Shown here: positions 21,005 through 33,000 of the stretch, piece after piece | Layout: each line of letters begins with the position of its first letter | Position numbering within the stretch: position 1 is the first letter of the stretch | Source: Leguminivora glycinivorella | Taxonomy: Eukaryota; Arthropoda; Insecta; Lepidoptera; Tortricidae | Direction: 5' to 3' | Length of the DNA stretch: 64,000 bases | Assembly: GCF_023078275.1 (NCBI RefSeq) | Contig: NC_062981.1 | Location: 19,150,846-19,214,845, forward strand | Made by a program: the position numbers and the translations under genes | Notes under the pieces: generated by a model | Database searches by the model: none | Told to the model about the DNA's origin: nothing | Seen by the model: only the letters and a program-made list of their open reading frames with translations

Positions 21005-24000
21005 TCATAAGTCCAACGCTGCCAACAATTCATCACCTTCATCATCATCCAAAAACGACTTAGTCATATCAGCGTCCACATCAAAAGGCTCGTCAAAGTC
21101 ACCTAATGATGTAAAATTTTGACTAACACTAGAATCATGATTTGTCTGTGGATTCGACTCGGCAGATGAACAGTTGTTGTTTTTATATGTCTGTGGGTTA
21201 GACTCGGCAAATGAATTGTAGTTATTTTTATGTGTTTGTGGTTTTTGAGCGTCCTTCCTTATGTTGGTGCCTGGAATGTAGTCGTTGGGGTTTTTTGGAC
21301 ATTGCGGGCTTAGGTACTGGGTTATGTTGGTTTTGCTCTCCTGAAAAGAATAGTTTTGAATTGGACGAAAGTTAGTCGGGCTAAGATAAAAAGCCATAAT
21401 TTTGCACCGGCGTGGCAAAATCGTTGCTAACATATATTTGACTGACTCTATGTAAGAAACATTATTTTTTAGGTTAATAAATTGGGATGACGACAAAAAA
21501 AAACTATTTAGTCCGTCAGTTAGATCATCAAAAAATTTTGGACACATATTTTTTCTTTTTCTCGTAAACGAAAAATGACGACGATACAGTGCCTTGAAGT
21601 TTCGCGTGACGTCATGCCTAGGTACAATTCTTACCCAAAAGTGACGTCACAAGCACTCCGGAACGTTGATGCCCTGTATCTTTGTATTTTTTCATTAATT
21701 AGATAAAGCGAAAAATATGTGTTCAGTATTTTTAGACGATCTATCTGACGGACTAAACAGAATTCCATTTCTTTAATGCAGTCGTCATCCCTATTATAAC
21801 GATCTAAAATAGTATTAATGTACTTACTTGGTGTTTGGTGGTGGTGCCTTCGAACGAGTCACCACTGAGACCCACGTTGTTCAGTACCTGTTGGATGAAA
21901 AGATGTTAAGCTGAGTTTAGACGTGCAAGTTATTGCTCCGGTCTGGCATAGTCGGTAGTGACCCTGGGTTCGAATCCCGGTAAAGGCATTTATTTGTGTG
22001 ATGAGCACAGATATTTGTTTCTGAGTTATGGATGTTTTGCCAAAATGTCCTAGGTAGTTTGTATGAAACCATCCTTTTTTGTTACCAGATTTTTATACAT
22101 TTTCGGTAACAAAAAAGGAAAGTTTCATACAAACTGCCTAGGACATTTTGGGAAACCTAGTAGATCTTGCTCAGCATCATGGACTCTATCAGCCTACCAA
22201 TTATCAAAATCAAAGACGTGATCCAAATGTACAAGCTTTTCAGGAATTGCTGCATTATAAATAGCTTATTATAAAAGGCTTTTCGGCAATAAATCACTAT
22301 TTTTAACCCCCGACGCAAAAACAACGGGGTGTTATAAGTTTGACGTGTCTGTCTGTCTGTGTGTCTGTCTGTGGCATCGTAGCTCTCGGACGGATAATTA
22401 AGATTTAGTTTTTTTGTTTGAAAGCTGAGTTAGTCGGGAGCCATGTTTTATGAAAATCGGTACGCCATGTCAGGGTTTTTTTTAAATATTAATTTTAATA
22501 TTAAATATTAATATTAATTTTAATATTTGTTTCTGAGTCATGGATGTTTTCTATGTATATAAGTATTTATATATTATATATAAAGGCGCGCGGTTTATTT
22601 GATTCGATTGTTTTTTCAAATTGTTTAATTGTCGGGTAGTTGCGATTTGTTTATGACATTTGATTTATTTTAAGAGCGGGTAATCCCGAATGGAGTTGTA
22701 AGTGTCATGGCTGCGAGGGACGTCATTCATTGACTGCGCCCCGCACGAGATGGTCGCTTACAAACCCATTAGCTCTTGCTTATGATTTGTAATCGTGATT
22801 TATTTTTGTGATCATCGAATGTTTTTGTCGTAAATTAATTTTAATAGTAAACACAGTGATTTAACAGTATCGTTTGAGTGTTATTTCATGAACACCTGCA
22901 TGTGCACGCCCACGCGACATGAATATGTCGAACACGCCTTCGGATACGCCTGTTCGGCCTCCCAATACCCCGACATATATATCGTTGTCTGAGTACCCAC
23001 AACACAAGCCTTCTTGAGCTTACCGTGGGCCTCAGTCAATCTGTGTAAGAATGTCCTTATAATATTTATTTATTTATTTGAGCCAGGCAACGAGGTTACA
23101 GTTCGAGGTCGAGGTCGAAAAATAAGCGCAATTCCCGTGTAGGTAATATATTTATAACATAAACGATATTGAATAAGCAAGTGTTGCTTAGGTAAATAGT
23201 AATGATTAGAACTCTAGGCAATGTTAGACAAGGCAATGTTCTATATCATCGTCATCATCATCATATCAGCCCTTTATCGCCCACTGCTGAGCATAGGCCT
23301 CTCTTCTAGTACGCCACTTGTCCCGGTCCTGAGCTAGTCTCATCCAGTTGTGACCCGCAATTTTCCGGATGTCGTCCACCCAACGAGCTAACGGATGCCA
23401 AGTGCTTCTTACATCTGTGAGTTCTGTGTGATCTGTGAGTTGTGAGTGAGTGTGTGTGAATGTTGTATATCAGCAAGGTATTTACTTACATTGAGTTTCC
23501 CTTGCAACATAGGCCACATATAGTCGTCACAGGTCCCTCTCGCTAACAAATATCGTGCGCACACGCCTCCTTGCTGCCCTATTCGATGCGCGCGCGATTC
23601 CGCCTGCGTCAAAATCTGAATAGAATAAAAGATAAAAGACATTTATTCATGACGCTCACAAACACGTTCGTACATGTACACAAGAAAAAAAAAAAGAGAA
23701 CAGAAAATTAAGTGCGCATCACAAAATGAACCCAACTCAGCATGATGCTAGCTGGAAGCCTGCGCTGGTCTTCCGTAGGGCCCATTCGGTGATGCCACGA
23801 CAGATAAAAAACACACAACAATAAAAAAGAAGAGGACGAAAAGAGACAGAAAAATAAAACTATTTACATAACAAAGCAAGAATACACATAAATAACAAAA
23901 AACAAAATAATAGAATAGAATACAATGTCATTCGTGAACACAGACAAGACGAATTACACATTATAACAAATAAGATTTTGCTAAAATTTCATTTTTGGCA

Positions 24001-27000
24001 CAAGCTTTTATCGTCGACTGTACCTTTCTTTCAACAGTCATATTGCTATCCGAGACGTTTCTAAAAACCCCTTACTCGATGGGATACGACGTTTCATAAC
24101 AGGGTTCCTATGACCACCTTTTTGCTCCATCATCAGATTAGCTCCATGATACCATAATATTGCATTGTCACGTGATTTACATATGTGTGCAAAATTTCAG
24201 CTCAATCGGAAACCGGGAAGTGGGTCAAATTTAGCTTCTACGTTTTGACGCACACTAACATACTAACAAGGCAAGTACAGTATGGCCACTCCCGCTCCCC
24301 GCTGAAAATGCCGCCCACCCCTCTCGGTTACCTCACAGTAACCGCCTGTCAAAAACGCGAACAGTCGACCTGTCATATTTCACTCATACAAGCATGGTAC
24401 GCGTTCACGTACACGAGCTTAGAATGTGTGCTAGGAACGCGCCTCTTTCGTATATTTGATCGCCAGTGTCCGAGATGTGGCGCAACCATGCTTAAGCGGA
24501 GTTTAGACCAGCAAGTTATTGCTGCAAGTTTTGAGACGCAACTATAGGTAAAGGTAGCATTCGGATCCCTGCAGTCGCGACCCGGAAACTATCGCATATA
24601 AATCCCTACAAAGCGGTGCGGCGCGACCCGGTCGCGGCTGCTGGGATCCGAATGCTACTTAAGAGTGAGTGGCAAATATCTGCATCTCTTTCTTGCATAT
24701 ACTTCTGTCTTAAAACTTGCAGCAATAACTTGCACGTCTAAACTCAGCTTTATACGTCTGGGTGCGTAGCCGAATGGCACTAACGCTCACGAAACGAAAC
24801 GCTAGTAGACATCTATCTCTATCGCTCGTGCGTATTGGCGCGACAAAGCCGGACTAACTGGCGCGGCGTTTCGTTTTCGTTTCGCGTCGGAGAAATGCCA
24901 TTCGGCACGCTGTTCTGTATAGTCTAGGTTAGGGTTGTAAATAGAAAAAAAACCAAATGTTTTTTTTCAGAATTGTGAAAAAAAACATGAAAAAAAACCG
25001 AGCACCTTGGTTTTTTTTCAGATGAACAAATAATACGACAATAACGGTTTTTCGTGAGTTGTAACGTGTTTCAATAACAATAACGTAAATTTTAATTCAA
25101 TTAACATTCAGTATACAAACGTTTATTGGGGAATCCCCGATGCTGCGTGTAGCGTGGGGAGGTGGTGGTGTTGCCAACAGTAAAAAGTGATAACTACCAA
25201 CTACAGATTTCGTAAATGTTTCTTTTATAAGACCAGAAATTAAAGTTATTTGATTAAATTCGTTTAATAGTTAACATTAAGTCTAAAAAACCGTATAAAA
25301 GTATTAACTACTTTAAAATTTTGAGATTTCGTACTTTAGAAAAAAAAACATACTCCAGAAAAAAAACTGTTTTTTTTCACGGTTTTTTTTCATGTTTTTT
25401 TTTTCAAGCCAGAAAAAAACCGTTTTTTTGCAACCCTAGTCTAGGTGTGGTGGTCTATCTATGATCTTATGATGAAATATGAGATGACGGTACGTACCCC
25501 AGGATTCCAGTGTAATTCGGCGAACAGCACTAGTCTAGCGGCAGTGAGTGTGAGCCCGCTGTTGGCTGCTGTTATAGACAGCACCCCGCACCGACAGGAC
25601 TCAACGTATTGGAACTTGTCCACTAAATCCTAAGAAAGAAGAAAACCATTTATAGATCCTGACTGTAAACTGAAATACATACCATACACTAAAGAAAAAA
25701 GCGATCGAGCCCACTGGTGGCGATGCCGGGAATCGAACCCGGGTCTAAAGCTAACGCGGCTGACGTGCTAAACATTTACACCACCTCGACCGCCGAGGTA
25801 CTCGTCGAAATTTCTGTAGTGTATGTTATCTCTGAAGGCACGGCGCCTTTGACCAACTCTAAGGGCGAGCAATTTGTGCTTAGAGTTGGTCAAAGACGCC
25901 TAGCCTTCAGAGATAACATACATACACTACAGAAATTTCGACGAGTACCTCGGCGGTCGAGGTGGTGTAACGGTTTAGCACGTCAGCCGCGTTAGCTGGA
26001 GACCCGGCTTCGATTCCCGGCTTCGCCACCAGTGGGCTTGATCGCTTTTTCTTTAGTGTATGGTATCTATTTCAGTTTATAATTAATATATAGTAGTGTT
26101 ACTTAAAAAAAGCAAATCAAAAATATTTAATAAAATAATTTGATTTGTTCCCTACATTGACCCTGACTACTTAACACCTTCGAACCAAGAACCCGCCTAG
26201 TGGGCACTTGTGAACTTTGCTCAAACGCCGGAGGACCCGCTAGCCGGGTTCTCGCCATACAAGCGAGCGGTTATAAATTACGACCGGTTTCTGACGTAGT
26301 GTGCCATTTTTTGTCTGGTGTTGAACCCTCGACGCAAAAACGACGGGGTGTTATAAGTTTGACGTGTCTGTCTGTGTATATCTATGTTGTTGCTTTTTGT
26401 TTTGATAATATACTTGACTATATGATACACTATACACTAATTGATACACTAATTGATAATATACTTAGTAATAGTAATAATTAAAATTAAGTACCCTTCG
26501 AGCAATTCTGCTTTATTCCATTAGTGGAAACTGTTTTGGCTCATGTAGTAGTCATGTCACCTATATTCTGTAAAATTGTAAGCTGTTTGTTTCCCAATAA
26601 AGATAATAATAATAAAAATGTCTGTCTATGGCATTGTAGCTTCCAAACGGAAGAACCGATTTAGATATTTATTTAAAGCTGAATTCGGTGTTCTTTTCTT
26701 AGCCATGTTTCATGAAAACCGGTCCACTATGGTCGGGGGTTTCTTTAATTTTTTGTGGTTATGTTAATGTTTCATTATGAGCTGTGCCTAGTGTGGGGAC
26801 CAGAATAACATGTAACACTTGGCAAGGCCAAAGGTCGCAGGTTCGAGTCCTGCCGGAGGTGTGAATTTTTCCATTTTTCCTTTAATTTAAAAATATGTAA
26901 CACTTTGTTATTTTAATAAACGTTTCTATGTTTCTATGTTTTACTTACGGCTCTAGCCGAGGTGGGAGTCGAACCCGTGATACAGATGTAGTGCAGCTCC

Positions 27001-30000
27001 TCCTCGTCCAGCGTGGAGCAGATCGCGTCGATGACGGCGCGGTGGTGGGCGAACACTAGAAACTTGTCCGAGAAACTGCTTAGCAGTTGGCGGATGTATT
27101 TACTGGAAAATAAACCAACAATTATGACGAAAATAGCGCAAAAAAAAAAAGTTTTTTTTTTACATTTTTAAATTAAAGGAAAAATTGGAAAAATTCACAC
27201 CTCCGGCAGGACTCCAAATTACGACCTTTGGCCTTGCCGGGGCCATCACGCTACCAACTGCGCCGCGGAGGCCTGCTGGATGTGTGCGAATTTATCCATG
27301 CCTTCCCTCAATTCTCAACTGCCTTAGGGTGGCGTTATAGCAAACATCTACCCGTAAGAATAGACATTAACAGGCACTGGAGTCTCAATTTACATTGAGA
27401 ATTCGCCAGTAACACTGTGCTAACCCATACTAAATTTTTTTTTTCAAAAATTACATTTTTGGCACAAGCTTCTATCTTAAGTAATATCAGCGTCACTATT
27501 TCCCTGTTTGAACAGGCAATGAACGGCGAAGGGTCACTGTCGGGCGACCATTGTCACTATTGCGAAATGGGCCACAGTTGATACCTGTTTTGTCAATTTT
27601 TAAGAGATACTCCTTTTTCGTTAAGCTAATATCAAGGCTCGGAACCGGTTTTTTTTTACCGGTTTATTTCGATTTTACTCCGAACTTTCTAAAGAACGCG
27701 AACGTTATGAGAACTTTATTTTAACCGAAATAAACGGTTTATTCGACGAGAGGCAAGACGCACCGGCGCCGCGTAAATACCTACGTTCACGCAGCGACTT
27801 TTTTGTTTGGTTAGAACAGTATTACCTATCATACTGCGGAATAAACCGGTTTATTTTGTTCTAAACCGGTTAATCGAACGAAACCTTTATGACAGCATTC
27901 CCCTAAAAACCGGTTTAAAAATAGCGGTTTTTCGAGCGAAAACGAAATTTAAAGGTTTGTCCGCAAGTACATGATAACGGTTCGAAAATTTAACCGGTAT
28001 CCGAGCCCTGGCTAATATTTTTGTTGACTGTAGATTTTAACGTTCATGGAAAAAAGTAAATGAAAATATTCACCATATAGCGGGTATCTTGACACGGGCC
28101 GACTCGCCAAAGAAGTTCAAAAGCGCAGTATGCCGTTCCGAAGCTCTCGACGATCGGTAGGATTCCGCCATCTGCGAGAGACCTGTTCTGTCTTCCTTGC
28201 TGAATTCTAGAAGGGTCTCATCTAGGAGCACTGATTCTCTGGAACCAAAATATTAAGAGCGTTATAACATTTCGGCGTCGGGCGAAATTAGGTATTTTAC
28301 CCGCCGCGCGAGCCCAATATACCGACCCTTTCTAGCACGTCTTATCACTCGCTCGCACTACAATAATGGACAAAACAATCTTGATCCTTCCTATGGAATT
28401 TTGATAACAACCACAATCTACTATCTCGATATAACCTTTTGATTTCTAATAAACATTATTTTGTACGAAAAGACTAGAATATATATAGCGCAAAATAATA
28501 TTAATTACGTTAAAATTTATTTAAAAATTTAAAGTAATAATTATAAACTGTGATCATATTTAAGTAGATCCCATCCCAAATGTTTGCTTTTGTTATATGA
28601 TAAGTATTAAAGTAAAGTATATATTAATATGATGATAAAATAAGTCAAATATAATTCTAATTACTTCAAGGTGTTACTCAGGGTCTGATGATGGAGAGAG
28701 ATTGTGGTCACCAAAAATCAACTCGCATATTTGAATAACATAAAAAAACGAAGTGGTTCAGTTACATGGGTTTATTGGTACCGGTGACCACCATCTGGCT
28801 CCAACATCGAGACCCTCAGTACCACCTCTTGACTTGTCAAAGGTCTTATTAAGAAGAAGTAAGAACCCAATGAGCCTGATTAATAAATGGTTTAGTTACA
28901 TGGATCACTGGTACTGGTGACCACCATCTGGCTCCATCATCAGACCCTGAGTACCACCTCTTGTCAAAGGTCTTATTGAGACGATCCCAATGAGCCTAAA
29001 GACGATGTGGTTTAGTCATATGGTTCATTGGTACTGGTAACCACCATCTGTCTCCATCATCAGACCCTGAGTACCACCTCTTGTCGACGGTCTTGTTGAG
29101 AGGATTTCAATGAGCCTACATACGAAGTGGTTTATTTCCATGGTTCATTGGTACTGGTGACCACCATCTGGTCCCATCATCAAACCCTGAGTACCACCTC
29201 TTGTTAAAGGTCTTATTGAGATGAACCCAATAAGGCTAAACACAAAGTGGTTTAGTCATATGGTTCATTGGTACTGGTGACAACCATCTGTCTCCATCAT
29301 CAGACCCTGAGTACCACCTCTTGTCAAAGGTCTTGTTGAGATGAACCCAACGAGCCTAAACACGAAGTCGTTTACTTACATGGTTCACTGGTACTGGTGA
29401 CCACCTTCTGGCTCCATCATTAGATCCCGAGTACCACCTCTTGTCAAAGGTCTTATTGAGACGATCCCATTGAGCCTAAATACGAAGTTGTTTAGTCATA
29501 TGGTTCATTGGTACTGGTGACCACCATCTGGCTCCATCATCAGACCCTGAGTACCACCTCTTGTCAAAGGTCTTGTTGAGACGAACCAAACGAGCCTAAA
29601 CACGAAGTCGTTTACTTACATGGTTCACTGGTACTGGTGACCACCTTCTGGCTCCATCATCAGATCCCGAGTACCATCTTGATGTGTCTTATCTTGACCG
29701 TATTGTAATTTTCGCATATTTATCATCATAACGTTGTAATACTTTAACATTCAAACATAACAAAATATTACAAAAGCAAATATTTACGGATCTAGGATCA
29801 AATTCGTTGGTCGCTGTTTACACACACACAATGCGAGGATAGCCCGTGTATAAACAAGGCGTCCGACCCACACAACGATAAATATTCTCGACGTTTGCGA
29901 TGAAAACTCGGAGAGCGAAGCGACATACGTCTCACCTCCTCGAGCTCCGGCGCGGCACTGAAATCGCAGGCGTCCGTCGCCGGTAAAATAGCGACAGGAA

Positions 30001-33000
30001 GGCTAGTTTTCAAAAAATTGGCAAAAAATCATGATAAAATATTATAACGAGAAATGGATAACAGCAATTTAAGCACATTGTGCAGATTAATTATATACTA
30101 AAATAACATGTAGATTTTCGGAGAAATGATCACTTATTTCGATGTATTTTCAAGACAAAATTGAGTTCGTTTTACTTTCAATTTCTCAATTTCAAAGGAT
30201 TAAATGATAAATATTGTTTAATGGGCCTAAAGTACAAGATATTAGGAATTTAAATTTACCGCATTTATGAGAGTGAGCTTATCAAATTGTACATAATAAG
30301 AGCTCCGAAATCTGTGCTTCGCGCGGTTTTTCCTAAACGAGCATCAGAAAAAAAATCATTACTAATTGAAAAAGCTTTTTCTTCCATATGTTTTTTAATG
30401 AACCGACAGTTAATAAGATTTTCTAACTGAAACAAGTACTTTTACTGTCTTTTAGTATGAGTAAAGTGTACAATTTTGCCGATAAATATTGTACATTTTA
30501 CAATATATCGCCTTTTTTTGTCATAGCGCTCTTAATAGTCAATAGTTTATTGCAAGAACATAGTGAGATTTTAACTATAAAACTCCCGTGAGACTCATAC
30601 ATATTTAAAAATATTTTAAGCGGGTTACTCACGTATTAAGTCGATATAGCGTTCGCGTATGCGTCGCGCTCTCGACATGTAAAGGCGGGGTGTCGCTACT
30701 CTTGAGAAAGGTTCTCGAAATTGAACCGAAACATGTCGAACGCTATATCGACTTAATACGTGAGTAACCCGCTTAAAATATTTTTAAATACATAGTGAGA
30801 TTATTACACTATATTACATTGAAAAGCAGTTCTTATGTTCTACCAAGCAAGGGATGCAATAATTAACAATTATTTCCAAGTACGTACAATATATCTTAGA
30901 ACAAATTAAATTATCCTCATAGAAAATAATTTAATTTGTATTTTTTTGCGGGGGCGCCTTAGCCTTCGGTAATTGTGTCATATACTTGAAAATTTCGACC
31001 CTTGCCACCGTGACCGAATGGCCGAGTGGTTGAGGCATCCGTCGCGATAACAGAGGACGCTGGTTCGAATCCAGCTTTGGACACTTGGGGGCCTTGGTCA
31101 TTTTTTCTTTGTATATGACATTTATTTCAGTTTTTAGTTTACGTACAATATAATGTCAATATAATTTATACAATAATTCACATTCACTACCAGACAAATA
31201 AGTTTTTCCTAAAAAATTTCATATTTGGCACAAGGTTTTATCGCTGACGGTACTTTTTCTTTCAACAGTCATCTACTGCTCTTTTCTAATGAAAAATAAT
31301 CAGAGTTCTTATGACCACCTTTTTGCTCCTTCATCAGATCAGCTCCATGATACCATAATACATAATATTGCATTGTCACGTGATTTAGGTACATGTGAGC
31401 AAAATTTCAGCTCAATCGGAAACCGGAAAGTGGGCCAAATTTGACTTCCAAGATTTGATCCCGCTTGTAAGGAGAGTACCCGCGAAGCGAGTTCTCCGGC
31501 ATCTGAGCAAAGTTCACGAGTGCCCACCAGGCGGGTTGGTTGCGCAAGTGTTAAGATTACACGCACCACGTAAAAGTTCCAGAGACATTATATTGCAAAT
31601 ATCACAGCAAAAAGCAAGCCATATTTTGTGGTGTGGGCGATGGGCTGGCCACTGTAGTATCACAATTTTAACCACAACCACTTGAGCAGTTTCATGTGCT
31701 CAACCTACCCCTTTTGGGAATACAGGCGTGAATTTACGTGTGTGTATTAGCCATAATTTAATACGTACTTTATCTTTAGGCCGTTTTCGCTATGCTGCGT
31801 TTACATGCTGGAACAATTTTCCGCCACCGGTAGGTAGCAACAAGTCCCTTTCAGTTTTTAAGCAATATTTTGAAAATTTGCCATTATTTACCTGGTCTTC
31901 TGCTCCAGTTCGGTGAGGACCTCTTCCTTGGTGCGCCTGATGAGGAATCGCTTTTGCAGTATAACCTGAAGTTCGGCCAAGTTGGACTGCCCGGTCATGT
32001 CCCAGCCGAAGTTGGTTTGCTTAGCTGCACAGTACCTTTTACCTAAAAAGAGAGACAATTACTAATTACTCGATCACTTTTTTGGCACTGCTGGTCCCAC
32101 CAAAGGCGAGTAAACTATGCACTGAGAGAAATTTGCATTGTGAATTTAACAAGTTCGACTTGTTGCGGTTTATCCGTTTGAATCAGCCAAACGTATGTTT
32201 AAAACAATATGTGTCAGGTTGTTTTTATAAAATCGACTTGTTGATTCAAATATATTGCCGATTCAAATGACAAGTAGCTTATTGTTTGAACCAAAGAGCA
32301 CGTAGGCGCTATTTTAACCAAAAAACTTGTTGAACTGACATGAAAACTGGTTGTATTTTCTCTCAGTGTGAGCTATCGGCTATAAAAACGAACAAAAGAT
32401 AATCACTCCCGTTTAATAAAAGAGAGCGAGCGATTTGTAGCTCATAGCTCGGCTACGAACTAATAACTCGCTTTAACCGCTCTTGGTGGGACCAGTGCCT
32501 TAACCAGCAGTCTCTGTCGCCATGTAAAGCAGGATTAGGACATGATTGGCGCGAGAGTATGTCGCCGCGAGATAGACTATAGTGACTACCCGTTTTTAGG
32601 GTTCCGTAGTCAACTAGGAACCCTTATAGTTTCGCCATGTCTGTCTGTCCGTCTGTCCGTCCGTCCGTCCGTCCGTCCGTCCGCGGATAATCTCAGTAAC
32701 CGTTAGCACTAGAAAGCTGAAATTTGGTACCAATATGTATATCAATCACGCCGACAAAGTGCAAAAATAAAAAATGGAAAAAAATGTTTTATTAGGGTAC
32801 CCCCCCCCCCTACATGTAAAGTGGGGGCTGATATTTTTTTCATTCCAACCCCAACGTGTGATATATTGTTGGATAGGTATTTAAAAATGAATAAGGGTTT
32901 ACTAAGATCGTTTTTTGATAATATTGATATTTTCGGAAATAATCGCTCCTAAAGGAAAAAAAAGTGCGTCCCCCCCCCCTCTAACTTTTGAACCATATGT

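Noticed and set aside
21341..21547. N-terminal 70 residues of the open frame ahead of SMARCAL1 exon 13
   Set aside because: They lie upstream of a clear acceptor (TTCTTTTCAG at 21341) and overlap an inverted repeat; they are intronic read-through.
28754..29678. CRISPR-like array
   Set aside because: The units are contiguous 120-bp tandem copies without unique spacers, in a eukaryotic intron.
29798..30013. 71-codon ORF in SMARCAL1 intron 7
   Set aside because: No recognisable family or flanking splice signals fitting the SMARCAL1 phase; exons 7 and 8 already join in frame without it.
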